From: Chryseomonas sp014190935
GTDB lineage: Bacteria > Pseudomonadota > Gammaproteobacteria > Pseudomonadales > Pseudomonadaceae
Reading direction: 5' to 3'
DNA length: 64,000 nt
NCBI RefSeq assembly: GCF_014190935.1
Contig: NZ_JACHVV010000002.1
Coordinates: 682,001 to 746,000 of the forward strand
In this document: piece by piece, positions 10,614-19,583 of the stretch
Position numbering within the stretch: the first letter of the stretch is position 1
How the letters are laid out: every line of letters starts with the position of its first letter
Position numbers and translations under genes: made by a program
Notes under the pieces: generated by a model
Told to the model about the DNA's origin: nothing
Seen by the model: the letters and a program-made list of their open reading frames with translations, nothing else
The model's database searches: none

Positions 10614-11674
10614 GCCAGCACTCCTTCGGGATCGGCCACCTCGGCCCGTCCGCGGCCCTGCGCCTTGGCCCGGTAGAGGGCGAAGTCGGCGGCCTGCAGC
10701 CAGTGCGCGACGTCATCGTAGGCCCGGTCGAATCCGGCGATGCCGCAGCTCATCCCGACGCGGACGTTCTGGCGATCGCCGGGGCCGCCCGCCTGCATCT
10801 CGTGCAAACGCTCCTGCAGCCGCCGAATCAGGTCCAGGGCCCGCTCGGGCGAGGTGTCGGGCAAGAGGATACCGAATTCATCGCCACCAAAACGACCGGC
10901 CAGGTCGCTGGTGCGGATGGTCCGCGCCAGCAGGCCGGAAAATTGCCGCAGCATCTCGTCACCGGCCTGGTGACCGAAGCGGTCGTTGACCAGCTTGAAG
11001 TTGTCCAGGTCGATCATCACCAGGCTGGCCGCGGCGCCACTGCGCTTGCAGCGGGCGAATTCGCGCTGCAGCAGCTGATCCCAGTGGGTTCGGTTGTGCA
11101 GACCGGTCATGCCGTCCTGTTTGCTGATCAGCTCCAGCTCCTGCTGGCGCCGCGACAGCTGCTGCGCCAGGCGAAAGCTCACCAGGCCCAGCGCCCAGGG
11201 ATAGGCGACGATCATCGGCAGGCAGGCATAGATCTGCGCGGTGGAGGTCTCGAGGGCGACCGGATGGCGCAGCACCACGAGGCCGACCAGGATGCCCGCC
11301 AGTTGCGCGAGCAGTCCCCGGCGCCAGAACGCCAGGCCGCCGGCGCCAAGCATGTTCAGGCCGGTCATGGCGAGCAGGGTCACGCTGGGCAGGAGATTGA
11401 AGCCCATGCTCGCCGCCCAGAAGCCGGCCGAGCCGCAATCCAGCAGCAGATTGCCCAGTTCGGCGCGATAGGGATCGCGCGCGCGAACGGCGCGCCAGTA
11501 GGCCAGCGGCGACCAGCACAGCGCATTGGCCAAGAGCAGGAGCCACAGCCCGATGGACACCGGCTGGGTGAGCTGCACCGAGACGATGCAACTGAGGCTG
11601 AGCAACAGACCTGTCGCACGGGGTAGCCAGAGCCGCCGGGCAAAACTGCGGCCACGCGTGAGCACATCTGGCAT
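10610..11674 (-). CDS. Membrane diguanylate cyclase (MASE2-GGDEF)
   Basis: 354-residue AdrA/DgcC-like enzyme making c-di-GMP from two GTP. The N-terminal ~180 residues hold about six membrane helices (for example LLLSLSCIVSVQL, LWLLLLANALCW, LPMIVAYPWALGLVSF), consistent with a MASE2 sensor. A short linker (QQLSRRQQELELISKQD) leads to the GGDEF domain: DGMTGLHNRTHWDQLL, active-site FGGDEF near residue 279, and an intact inhibitory RxxD (RTSD) five residues before it. It is expected to be active and feedback-inhibited. No EAL domain is present. Confidence 0.88.
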   Translation of the reverse strand: MPDVLTRGRSFARRLWLPRATGLLLSLSCIVSVQLTQPVSIGLWLLLLANALCWSPLAYWRAVRARDPYRAELGNLLLDCGSAGFWAASMGFNLLPSVTLLAMTGLNMLGAGGLAFWRRGLLAQLAGILVGLVVLRHPVALETSTAQIYACLPMIVAYPWALGLVSFRLAQQLSRRQQELELISKQDGMTGLHNRTHWDQLLQREFARCKRSGAAASLVMIDLDNFKLVNDRFGHQAGDEMLRQFSGLLARTIRTSDLAGRFGGDEFGILLPDTSPERALDLIRRLQERLHEMQAGGPGDRQNVRVGMSCGIAGFDRAYDDVAHWLQAADFALYRAKAQGRGRAEVADPEGVLA

Positions 11675-11897
11675 TGACGATCCCCACTGCGACGGACGAT
11701 GAAAGGTCGCGCATTATCAGTGGATAAGGGCAAAACGCCAGCGACCCGCGACCTGAGCGTCGTTTTCCGATAGTTGCGACGCCCCTGAACACTGCCAGAA
11801 GGAAACATCGGGTGACACGCACACCGGACGAACAGCCTTGAACCTCGGCCTGACCGGCCTCATCCAATGGTCAGGCCCGTCAAAAAGAGGAAGCCGC

Positions 11898-12335
11898 ATG
11901 CAAGTCCAAGTCAACAGTGATCACAACATCGAAAGCAGTGCCGGTTTGCAGAACTGGGTGGCGTCCGTGGTGGAAGACCGCCTGGATCGCTTCGACGAAC
12001 TCCTGACCCGCGTCGAGGTGCACCTCAACGACGAGAACGCCGGCAAGTCCGGCGCTCAGGACAAGCGGTGCCAGATGGAGGCCCGTATCAAGGGGCACCA
12101 GCCGCTCTCGGTAACCCACAAGGCCGACTCCCTCGACCTGGCAGTGGAAGGCGCAGCGGACAAGCTGCTGCGCGCCATCACCCACCTGTCCGGCAAACTG
12201 GAGAAGAAGCGTCTCTCCGGTGGCGAACTCAATGACCCCCTGGCCCTGGAGGACTCCGAAGAATTCAAGGACTCCCTGCGGCAGGACGAATTCCTCGAAA
12301 GGGAGCAACTGGCTCACGATCACGAGTTGAAATAG
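11898..12335 (+). CDS. HPF/RaiA-family ribosome-associated protein, 145 aa
   Basis: Small protein related to hibernation-promoting factors, which bind the 30S A/P-site region and stall idle ribosomes. ATG 11898 follows AGAGGAAG at a good distance; the frame extends upstream without a better start. The segment from MQVQVNSDHNIE through VHLNDENAG and CQMEARIKGHQPLSVTHKAD to AADKLLRAITHLSGKLEKKR matches the beta-alpha-beta HPF fold, followed by an acidic tail of ~35 residues. It is not the rpoN-linked hpf, so it is probably a divergent paralogue. A terminator follows closely. Confidence 0.75.
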   Translation: MQVQVNSDHNIESSAGLQNWVASVVEDRLDRFDELLTRVEVHLNDENAGKSGAQDKRCQMEARIKGHQPLSVTHKADSLDLAVEGAADKLLRAITHLSGKLEKKRLSGGELNDPLALEDSEEFKDSLRQDEFLEREQLAHDHELK

Positions 12336-12362
12336 GGCAACCTCTTACTTTCGCGTTCAACC

Positions 12363-12393
12363 GAGGCCGCTCTCTGAGCGGCCTCGCTCTTTT
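12363..12393 (+). terminator. Rho-independent terminator after the HPF-like gene
   Basis: GAGGCCGCTC-TCT-GAGCGGCCTC stem followed by GCTCTTTT, 27 bases after the stop at 12335. Confidence 0.85.
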
Positions 12394-12416
12394 CCACCCC
12401 GGCACAAGGATGCCTC

Positions 12417-13475
12417 ATGCCCTCGCCCTTTCGCGTCGCCCTGATCGGTTACGGCTTCGTCGGTCAGACCTTCCATGGCCCCCTGCTACGTTCGATTCCC
12501 GGTCTCAGCCTGGAGCTGGTGGCCTCGCGGGATGCCGCGCGTGTGCAGACCGACCTGCCCGGGGTGCGCGTCACCGCGGACTACCTGGCCGCCGTGCAGG
12601 ATCCGGCCATCGACCTGGTGGTGATCGCCTCGCCCAACCAGACCCATGCGCCCCTCGCCAGCGCCGCCCTGGCCGCCGGCAAGCACGTGGTGGTCGACAA
12701 GCCCTTTACCGTCACCCTCGCCGAAGCCCGGCAACTGGCCGCGGAAGCCGAACAGGCCGGCCGGTTGCTGTCGGTGTTCCAGAATCGTCGCTGGGACAGC
12801 GATTTCCTCGGGCTGCAGGCGGTACTCGCCAGTGGCGCCCTGGGTGAACTGACCAGCCTGGAATCGCGCATCGAGCGCTTTCGTCCCGAGGTGCGGACGC
12901 GCTGGCGCGAAGCGGCGCTCCCCGGCAGTGGCCTCTGGTTCGATCTCGGTCCCCATCTGCTGGATCAGGCCCTCTGCCTGTTCGGCCTGCCGCTGCGCCT
13001 GCAAGCGCAGCTGGTGCGGCAACGACCCGGCGCGCTCACCGACGACTGGTTCCAGGTGCAACTGGACTACGGTACCCGCCAGGTGACCCTCAGAGCCGGG
13101 ATGCTGGCCGCCGGCGGCGTGCCGCGCTTTCTCGCCCAGGGCACCGCAGGCAGCTGGATCAAGCAGGGTGCGGATCGCCAGGAAGACGCGCTCAAGGCCG
13201 GCGTGCGCCCCGGTGGTCCGGACTGGGGCCAGGATCCGGATCCGGGCTGGCTGATCGACGCCAGCGGCGAGCGCCAGGCGCTGCCGACGCCGGCGGGCGA
13301 TCACCGCCGCTACTACCTCGCCCTGGTGGAGGCCCTCGCCGGGCGCGCCGCCAATCCCGTTCCTCCTGCCCAGGCCTGCGCCCTGATGGCTCTGCTGGAA
13401 GCGGCCCAGCGCTCCTCGGCGGAAGGTCGCGCCCTGCTGCCCGAACTCACCGCCGCCGAACGCGCGGCCTACTGA
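12417..13475 (+). CDS. Gfo/Idh/MocA-family NAD(P)-dependent oxidoreductase
   Basis: 352-residue oxidoreductase resembling YdgJ/YvaA. The Rossmann motif is VALIGYGFVGQTFHG near residues 7-21, and VDKPFTVTLAEA (usually EKP) carries the catalytic Lys near residue 97. The C-terminal alpha/beta domain (SRIERFRPEVRTRWRE, GSGLWFDLGPHLLDQA) has the conserved substrate-pocket Asp and His. The likely reaction is NAD(P)-linked oxidation or reduction of a sugar or inositol derivative; the substrate is unknown. Its 3' end overlaps the convergent acyltransferase gene by 7 bases. Confidence 0.85.
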   Translation: MPSPFRVALIGYGFVGQTFHGPLLRSIPGLSLELVASRDAARVQTDLPGVRVTADYLAAVQDPAIDLVVIASPNQTHAPLASAALAAGKHVVVDKPFTVTLAEARQLAAEAEQAGRLLSVFQNRRWDSDFLGLQAVLASGALGELTSLESRIERFRPEVRTRWREAALPGSGLWFDLGPHLLDQALCLFGLPLRLQAQLVRQRPGALTDDWFQVQLDYGTRQVTLRAGMLAAGGVPRFLAQGTAGSWIKQGADRQEDALKAGVRPGGPDWGQDPDPGWLIDASGERQALPTPAGDHRRYYLALVEALAGRAANPVPPAQACALMALLEAAQRSSAEGRALLPELTAAERAAY

Positions 13476-14503
13476 CTGGCCACCCACTGCGGACGCCGTC
13501 CCGCCAGGCGTTCGCCCAGCTGGCGCAGAGTGCGCGACAGGCGTCGCTCGATCCACTCGTAGCTGGCCCAGGCCAGCAGCAGGATCACCGGCAGACAGAC
13601 CGCCAGGGTCTGGTAGGGGCTGAGGCCCCACTGCTGGTGCAACCAGTAGTCGCCCAGCCAGAGCACGATGACGTGCACCAGATAGACCGAATAGGACCAG
13701 TCCCCCAGCGCCTTGCACAGCCGCGAGCCGGCGAACCAGGGTTCGAGGATCACGCAGGCGCCGACCAGTACCGCACTGGGCACGCCCCAGGTCAGCAGGC
13801 GCCAGGGATGGTCGGCCGGAAAGGCCACCAGGCAGGTCAGGGCTGCCAGGGCCGCCGCCAGGGCCAGCGGTCTGGGTCCGCGCAGGGCACCGCGGCGATA
13901 GAGCGCGGCCAGGCTCACGCCCAGCAGGAATTCGAAGATGATCGGATTGCGATAGAAGCTGCTGACAAAGGACTCGCGGGCCAGCACCAGGCTGACCAGG
14001 ATCACCAGCAGGCTGACCACGCCAATGCGCCAGCGCTCGGCCACGCCAAAGGACAGGGCGAAGAGCAGGTAGAACAGCATCTCGAAGTTGAGCGTCCAGC
14101 CCACCGGCAGGATCGGATAGTGGCCGAAGCCGGCCGGATTCTCGCTGGGAATGAAGAACAGCGAGAGCAGCAGTTCGCGTGCGGCGACGCCATAGATGGG
14201 CATCACGTCGCTGGCGAGATAGAGGATCAGCGCCGTCACCGCGGTGTACAGCCAATAGGCCGGGACGATGCGGGCGATGCGGTGCCAGAGGAAGGTGCTG
14301 CGCCTGAGCGGTCGGCCGGCGGTAGACAGGTGGATCACGAAGCCGCTGAGCACGAAGAAGATGTCGACCCCGACCTGACCTCTCGTGGAGAGCAGATGGC
14401 CGCCGAGGCTGTCGGCGTGGAAATCGAAGAACACCTGCATGAAGTGATGAAAGACCACCAGCCAGGCGGCCATGGCCCTGAGAGCCTGCAGTGAAACCAG
14501 CAT
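13469..14503 (-). CDS. Membrane acyltransferase (acyltransferase 3 / OafA-ExoZ family)
   Basis: 344-residue integral membrane O-acyltransferase, probably decorating an exported glycan or lipid. It begins MLVSLQALRAMAAWLVVFHH, with the family's R/H signature (RAxAxxxVxxxH) in helix 1. Later landmarks are GVDIFFVLSGFVIH, FLWHRIARIVPAYWLYT, VGWTLNFEMLFYLLF and, near the end, LGDWSYSVYLVHVIVLW. About ten membrane helices are predictable by eye. No periplasmic SGNH domain is fused. No glycan cluster surrounds it, so the target is unknown. Confidence 0.85.
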   Translation of the reverse strand: MLVSLQALRAMAAWLVVFHHFMQVFFDFHADSLGGHLLSTRGQVGVDIFFVLSGFVIHLSTAGRPLRRSTFLWHRIARIVPAYWLYTAVTALILYLASDVMPIYGVAARELLLSLFFIPSENPAGFGHYPILPVGWTLNFEMLFYLLFALSFGVAERWRIGVVSLLVILVSLVLARESFVSSFYRNPIIFEFLLGVSLAALYRRGALRGPRPLALAAALAALTCLVAFPADHPWRLLTWGVPSAVLVGACVILEPWFAGSRLCKALGDWSYSVYLVHVIVLWLGDYWLHQQWGLSPYQTLAVCLPVILLLAWASYEWIERRLSRTLRQLGERLAGRRPQWVASQ

Positions 14504-14619
14504 TGTAGAACCTTTCCCTCCTCGTCCCGCCAGGCACGACCCAGCGCCGCGCCGTCATTGTGGACGGCATGGGCGGGTCGGGTGTCGCCGGGAAAAGGCT
14601 GGATTGCGCCGGATCACAG

Positions 14620-14650
14620 GCTGAACGGTTCGATGCCCAACCCGTTCAGC
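14620..14650. terminator. Stem-loop downstream of rlmKL
   Basis: GCTGAACGG (14620-14628) pairs with CCGTTCAGC (14642-14650) across a 13-base loop. It is located 20 bases beyond the rlmKL stop on the minus strand. There is no U tract, so a terminator role is tentative. Confidence 0.4.
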
Positions 14651-14670
14651 GGCAGTTCAGGCGGCCGACC

Positions 14671-16854
14671 TCATTGCAGGCTGAAACGCCAGGCGCGATG
14701 GATCTTGGGATTGCGCGCGAAATCCGGATCCAGGGTGCTGGCACTAATTTCCTCGACGCGATAGCGCTCGCCAAGGCCTGCGTCCAGTTCGAACTTGCGG
14801 AAGTTGTTGGAGAAGTACAGCACGCCGTTGCGACTCAGGTGGGCCATCGCCGAGTCGATCAGGGCGACGTGATCGCGCTGGACGTCGAACACCCCTTCGA
14901 GGCGCTTGGAATTGGAGAAGGTCGGCGGATCGACGAAGATCAGATCGTATTCACCGCGATCGTTCTCCAGCCAATGCAGCACATCTCCCTGCTCCAGGCG
15001 ATGGCGCTCGGAGAAGCCGTTGAGGGCCAGGTTACGCCGGGCCCAGTCCAGGTAGGTGCGCGAGAGGTCGACGCTGGTGGTGCTGCGCGCCCCGCCTACC
15101 GCAGCCTGCACCGTGGCGGCACCGGTGTAGCAGAACAGGTTGAGGAAGCGCTTGCCCTGGGCTTCCTGGCGCAGCCGCAGGCGCAGCGGACGGTGATCGA
15201 GGAACAGACCGGTATCCAGGTAGTCGGTGAGGTTGACCAGCAGCTTGGCGCCCGCTTCTTCCACCTGCAGGAATTCACCCTGGGCGGCCTGGCGTTCGTA
15301 CTGCTTGGTGCCACTCTGTCGCTCGCGGCGCTTGACCACCACCAGTGACGGATCGATGTTCAACGCCTGGGGAATGGCCGCCAGGGCATCGAGCAGACGC
15401 GCCTGGGCCTTCTCCGGATCGATGGAGCGCGGCGGCGCGTATTCCTGCACGTGCACGCGATCGCCATAGAGATCCACCGCCACCGCGTACTCGGGCATGT
15501 CGGCGTCATAGAGGCGATAGCACTGCACGCCCTGGTTGCGCGCCCACTTGCCGAGCTGCTTGAGATTCTTCTGCAGGCGATTGGCGAACATCTGCCCGCC
15601 CTCGCTGAGCTTGGCCGGCTCTGCCGCCTGGTCGGAAGTCGAACGCTCGCCGTTGCGGCTGCCGGTGACGAACTGCCGTGTCTCGACCTCGAACATCAGC
15701 AGCTTGCAGGGCAAGGCGCCGTTCCAGAAGGCGTATTGCTTGTGACTGCGGATGCCCATGCGCTTGCCCAGTTCGGGCGCGCCGGTAAAGACCCCCGCGC
15801 GCCAGCCGAGGCAGGCCTGGCGCAACCGCTCGCCGAGATTCTGGTAGAGGTACAGCAGGCTGGCTTCGTCACCCAGGCGCTCGCCATAGGGCGGGTTGCA
15901 GATCACCAGGCCGGTCTGGCCCTTGTCCGGACGCGGCTCGAAGCTCGCGACCTCGCCCTGGTAGACCTTGATCCACTCGGACAGCCCGGCCCGCTCGATA
16001 TTGTTGCGCGCCGGCTGGATCAGTCGCGGATCGGCTTCGTAGCCGCGGATCCAGGCCGGTGTGCTGGCCAGACCGGCGGCGGCTCGCGCCTCGGCCTCCT
16101 GGTGCAGCTGCTGCCAGAGCGCGGGCACGTGGCCCAGCCAGGCGGAGAAGCCCCAGCGCTCGCGGCGCAGGTTGGGGGCGATGTCCGCCGCCATCAGCCC
16201 GGCCTCGACCAGAAAGGTACCCACCCCGCACATGGGATCGGCCAGGGCGCCACCGGCCGCCGCCAGGGCCGGCCAGCCGGCGCGGATCAGCACGGCAGCC
16301 GCCAGGTTTTCCTTGAGCGGCGCGGCGCCCTGCTGCAGGCGATAGCCGCGCTGGTGCAGACTCTGACCGGAAAGATCCAGCGACAGGATGGCCTGGCCAC
16401 GCTCAAGGTGCAGGTGGACGCGCAGGTCCGGGGCGATCTTGTCGACCGTGGGCCGCTGCCCGGTGCGCTCGCGCAGGCGGTCGACGATGGCGTCCTTGAC
16501 CTTGAGGGCACCGAAATGGGTGTTGTCGATGCCGGCGCCCTGGCCGCTGAAACCCACCGCCAGGGTCCCGTCGGGGGCCAGGTGCTCTTCCCATTCCACG
16601 CCGTGCACGCCCAGGTACAGCCCCTGGGGGTCTTCCACCGGGAAACGCGCCAGCACCAGCAGCACCCGGTTGGCCAGGCGCGACCAGAGGCACAGGCGGT
16701 AGGCGTCCGCGAGACTCGCCTCGCCGCGCACCGCCGCGGTCTGGCTGCGGGCTTCCTGCAGGCCGAGGCCCTGGGCCTCTTCCAGCAGCAGGGTCTCGAG
16801 CCCCTTGGGACAGGTGAGGATGAGTTGTTGCATCGCGGACATCGTTGAATCCAT
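14671..16854 (-). CDS. rlmL: Bifunctional 23S rRNA methyltransferase RlmKL (m2G2445 / m7G2069)
   Basis: 727-residue fusion protein that modifies two guanines of 23S rRNA with S-adenosylmethionine. The N-terminal THUMP plus RlmL methyltransferase half shows LTCPKGLE, ADPMCGVGTFLVEAGL and the catalytic VICNPPYGERL. The C-terminal RlmK half shows RFLNLFCYTGAATVQAA and DLIFVDPPTFSNSKR. Length matches the fused gammaproteobacterial enzyme. The start is uncertain: Met5 (16842) and Met8 (16833, giving MQQLILTCPKGLE) are alternatives, and none has a good ribosome site. It lies next to rmf and pyrD. Confidence 0.93.
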   Translation of the reverse strand: MDSTMSAMQQLILTCPKGLETLLLEEAQGLGLQEARSQTAAVRGEASLADAYRLCLWSRLANRVLLVLARFPVEDPQGLYLGVHGVEWEEHLAPDGTLAVGFSGQGAGIDNTHFGALKVKDAIVDRLRERTGQRPTVDKIAPDLRVHLHLERGQAILSLDLSGQSLHQRGYRLQQGAAPLKENLAAAVLIRAGWPALAAAGGALADPMCGVGTFLVEAGLMAADIAPNLRRERWGFSAWLGHVPALWQQLHQEAEARAAAGLASTPAWIRGYEADPRLIQPARNNIERAGLSEWIKVYQGEVASFEPRPDKGQTGLVICNPPYGERLGDEASLLYLYQNLGERLRQACLGWRAGVFTGAPELGKRMGIRSHKQYAFWNGALPCKLLMFEVETRQFVTGSRNGERSTSDQAAEPAKLSEGGQMFANRLQKNLKQLGKWARNQGVQCYRLYDADMPEYAVAVDLYGDRVHVQEYAPPRSIDPEKAQARLLDALAAIPQALNIDPSLVVVKRRERQSGTKQYERQAAQGEFLQVEEAGAKLLVNLTDYLDTGLFLDHRPLRLRLRQEAQGKRFLNLFCYTGAATVQAAVGGARSTTSVDLSRTYLDWARRNLALNGFSERHRLEQGDVLHWLENDRGEYDLIFVDPPTFSNSKRLEGVFDVQRDHVALIDSAMAHLSRNGVLYFSNNFRKFELDAGLGERYRVEEISASTLDPDFARNPKIHRAWRFSLQ

Positions 16855-17159
16855 AGGTTAGCGCAAGGAACTTTCTGCCTTTGGTCGGATTGACCGCTAA
16901 GGACAGCTCCTCGCGAGAAGGTTTGACTGCGTCTCAACAAGCCGCAGTGACGGCATTCCAGCGGCGGTTTATCGCCATTTCATTTCGATTTGATTACGGC
17001 TTATAGCTAAAAGGTCGTTCCCAGCCAGAGCCCCTTTGGTTAGTAATTGACCACCCGCAGCGCTAAGGTGCGGGGCGGATGTCAGGACGCCGGCTCTGGC
17101 ATCCAGGCCTGCAACGGGCCATGGACAATCTGCAAGTCAACCTACGAGGGCACTACCCT
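16855..17159. other. Divergent intergenic region between rlmKL and rmf, 305 bp
   Basis: AT-rich for this genome around 16960-17010, as expected for a promoter region serving rmf. I see no unambiguous -35/-10 pair, no strong hairpin and no small ORF with a ribosome site. The rmf leader, if transcription starts near the AT-rich patch, would be about 150 bases long. Confidence 0.4.
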
Positions 17160-17375
17160 ATGAGAAGACTCAAGCGTGATCCAATGGAACGAGCTTTCCA
17201 GCGTGGTTATCAGCACGGCATCGTGGGCAAATCGCGAGACCTCTGCCCCTTCACCCAGGACGCCGTCCGGCAGGCCTGGCTCAATGGCTGGCGTGAGGGC
17301 CGTAGCGACCAATGGGACGGCTACGTAGGCACCGCCGGTCTTCAACGCATGAATCAACTTCAAGCCGCAGGCTAA
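17160..17375 (+). CDS. rmf: Ribosome modulation factor
   Basis: 71-residue basic protein that dimerises 70S ribosomes into inactive 100S particles in stationary phase. ATG 17160 follows CGAGGG. The protein starts MRRLKRDPMERAFQRGYQHG and continues CPFTQDAVRQAWLNGWREGR, which is diagnostic for RMF. Upstream in-frame codons exist but the family N-terminus fits this Met exactly. Neighbouring pyrD and rlmKL are divergent or convergent, so rmf is likely monocistronic, as usual. Confidence 0.95.
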   Translation: MRRLKRDPMERAFQRGYQHGIVGKSRDLCPFTQDAVRQAWLNGWREGRSDQWDGYVGTAGLQRMNQLQAAG

Positions 17376-17390
17376 TTCGATTTCACTAGC

Positions 17391-17407
17391 GGAAGCCTAG
17401 GGCTTCC
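17391..17407 (+). terminator. Hairpin after rmf
   Basis: GGAAGCC-TAG-GGCTTCC, 16 bases after the rmf stop. A T-rich stretch (GGTTTCTTTCC) follows about 10 bases later rather than directly. Confidence 0.5.
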
Positions 17408-17466
17408 ACAGCGTTCTGGTTTCTTTCCAGTCAGATCCTCTTCCGGGATCAGGGACCCGGTCCCAC

Positions 17467-17487
17467 GGGGGCTCCCAGCGAGCCCCC
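17467..17487. terminator. Hairpin between convergent rmf and pyrD
   Basis: GGGGGCT (17467-17473) pairs with AGCCCCC (17481-17487), ending 6 bases before the pyrD stop on the opposite strand. Possibly serves both genes. Confidence 0.45.
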
Positions 17488-17493
17488 TCTCCC

Positions 17494-18513
17494 TCAGGGG
17501 CGCGCCGCGGCAATCGCATCCACGGCTTCCCGGATCAACGCCGGTCCGCGATAGATGAAGCCGCTGTAGAGCTGCACCAGACTGGCGCCCGCCGCGATCT
17601 TTTCCGCCGCGTCTTCCCCGGACAGGATGCCACCCGCCGCGATGATCGGCAGCCGGCCACCCAGCTCACCGGCCAGCACCCGTACCACATGGGTGCTCTT
17701 CTCCCGCACCGGAGCCCCCGACAGGCCACCGGCCTCGGCGGCATAGGGCAGATTCTCCACCCCTTCCCGGCCCAGGGTGGTGTTGGTGGCGATGATGGCG
17801 TCCATCCCGGCATCGCGGATCGCCTGGGCGGTCAGCACGATCTCTTCATCGGTCAGGTCCGGGGCGATCTTGATGGCGATGGGCACCCGCCGGCCGTGCT
17901 GGACCGCGAGGTCTTCCTGACGCTGGCGCAGGGCTTCCAGCAGGCTCTTGAGCGCATCGCCGAATTGCAAGCTGCGCAGGCCGGGCGTGTTGGGCGAGCT
18001 GACGTTCACCGTGATGTAGCTGGCATGGGCATAGACCCGGTCCAGGCCGATCAGGTAGTCGTCCACCGCCCGCTCCACCGGGGTACTGGCGTTCTTGCCG
18101 ATGTTGATCCCCAGTACGCCCTGGAAGCGCGCGGCCTTGACCCGCTCGATCAGCGCATCCACGCCCGCATTGTTGAAACCCATGCGGTTGATGATGGCGT
18201 CGGCCTGCTCCAGGCGGAACAGCCGCGGCTTGGGATTGCCCGGCTGCGGCCGTGGCGTCACGGTACCGATCTCGATGAAGCCGAAGCCCAGGCCGGCGAA
18301 GCCGTCGATGGCGGCGCCATTCTTGTCGAGTCCGGCGGCCAGGCCCACCGGATTGGGAAACTCCAGGCCCATGACCTGGACCGGCAGCCGGCCCGGCCGC
18401 CGACCGAGGCCAGTCAGGCCCAGACGCCCCGCGGCACCGATCAGGTCCAACGCCAGATCGTGCGATCCTTCGGGAGACATTTTGAAAAGCAGAGGACGGA
18501 GCGCGTCGTACAT
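17494..18513 (-). CDS. pyrD: Dihydroorotate dehydrogenase (quinone), class 2
   Basis: 339-residue FMN enzyme of pyrimidine synthesis, oxidising dihydroorotate and passing electrons to ubiquinone at the inner membrane. ATG 18513 (MYDALRPLLFKMSPE) gives the usual N-terminal amphipathic helix; a longer frame to 18546 is not needed. Motifs: GLDKNGAAIDGF, IEIGTVTPRPQPGNPKPRLF, catalytic-Ser region VNVSSPNTPGLRSLQ, and IIAAGGILSGEDA near the C-terminus. All are in normal order. Confidence 0.95.
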   Translation of the reverse strand: MYDALRPLLFKMSPEGSHDLALDLIGAAGRLGLTGLGRRPGRLPVQVMGLEFPNPVGLAAGLDKNGAAIDGFAGLGFGFIEIGTVTPRPQPGNPKPRLFRLEQADAIINRMGFNNAGVDALIERVKAARFQGVLGINIGKNASTPVERAVDDYLIGLDRVYAHASYITVNVSSPNTPGLRSLQFGDALKSLLEALRQRQEDLAVQHGRRVPIAIKIAPDLTDEEIVLTAQAIRDAGMDAIIATNTTLGREGVENLPYAAEAGGLSGAPVREKSTHVVRVLAGELGGRLPIIAAGGILSGEDAAEKIAAGASLVQLYSGFIYRGPALIREAVDAIAAARP

Positions 18514-18698
18514 GGCGGACTCACAGGCAATTCGGAAAGCGCGCATTATACAGGCTTGCCACCCGCCATACGTCGCTCGCTCCGGACTGGAACGGTCACT
18601 CGCACAAAAGATCCTACCTTTCAGGAATCATTTGACGATAACGCGGTCTGTCCCACGCTAGAATCGGTCGTGCAGTTCCTATCCGCCCCGGAGACCTC

Positions 18699-19574
18699 AT
18701 GAGCAACAGTGCCAACCTCCTGGGCAGCCCCTGGTCTTCACTGGCCTTGCATCTGCATCCCTCGCTCGCCAGCCGTCGTATTGAGCGGTGCCTGGAGCGC
18801 CTGGCCGACGCCTTCGTCCCCCTGCCCGCGCCCAACGCCCGTCTTTGGTGGGATGAAGGCCATCCACTGCATCTGCTGCTCGGCCTGCCACGCGCCGCGC
18901 TATCCGGCCCGACCCAGGAAATCAAGAGCCGCGCCCATGCCCTGCTCAGCCAGTTGGTGATCGCCGATACCCAGCAGGTTGCCGCCCTGGACCTGCGCGC
19001 CATCGAAGGCCTCTGCCAGCGGCTGGGCGACGACGCCACCGACTCGGCGGTGCAGCTGGAAGAGCTGGCCGCCTTGCCCGCCGCTCGCGAGCAGGTCCGG
19101 ATCATCGGCTATCGGGATTTCCAGGCGGCGCTCTATCGCACCCTGCCAAATCTCTCTGCGGAGCAGCCCTTGCGCCTGCGCCAGGCCAGCTGGCGGGGTA
19201 CGCGGCTATTTTTGGAAAACGAGGCGGCCACCACCCTCGCCTTTGCCAGCATCATCGCCTACGCCCGCATCCGCGGCGTCGCCGTGGAAGTGCCGGCGCA
19301 GATCCAGTGCCTGAGCCTGGATCAGGCGGCCATCAACCGGCTGCAGGAGGCTTTCGCGGTCTATGCCCTGCCCAACGCGGTCTGGAATCACCCGGACTTC
19401 GTCCAGGTGCTGCTGGGGCTGAAGCTCGACTATGCCCGCCTGCCGCTGCCCGCGCCGGGCCAGGATCTGGAGTGGTTGTTGCTACCCAACGAGGTGGCGA
19501 GCACCCGGGTCCTCGCCGAGATTCTCGAACGCCTGGGCGCCGCCGAGGTGATCGGCTATCTGCAGGCGTTCTAG
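18699..19574 (+). CDS. Hypothetical protein, 291 aa
   Basis: Family not recognised. ATG 18699 has GGAG 5 bases upstream of the spacer ACCTC. The protein is soluble, Leu/Ala-rich and mostly helical, with no signal peptide and no obvious catalytic motif. Its N-terminus reads MSNSANLLGSPWSSLALHLH. It is divergent from pyrD and converges on bphO with a 9-base gap. Codon use is like the rest of the window. Not part of the phytochrome operon, which runs the other way. Confidence 0.7.
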   Translation: MSNSANLLGSPWSSLALHLHPSLASRRIERCLERLADAFVPLPAPNARLWWDEGHPLHLLLGLPRAALSGPTQEIKSRAHALLSQLVIADTQQVAALDLRAIEGLCQRLGDDATDSAVQLEELAALPAAREQVRIIGYRDFQAALYRTLPNLSAEQPLRLRQASWRGTRLFLENEAATTLAFASIIAYARIRGVAVEVPAQIQCLSLDQAAINRLQEAFAVYALPNAVWNHPDFVQVLLGLKLDYARLPLPAPGQDLEWLLLPNEVASTRVLAEILERLGAAEVIGYLQAF

Positions 19575-19583
19575 GCAACCTTC

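Noticed and set aside
13715..14495. Horizontally acquired glycan cluster around the acyltransferase
   Set aside because: Only one such gene is present, base composition looks like its neighbours, and no glycosyltransferase or mobile element adjoins it.
18632..18664. Sigma-70 promoter TTGACG ... TAGAAT for the 291-aa unknown gene
   Set aside because: The boxes look good individually but the spacer is 21 bases, too long for a normal promoter.
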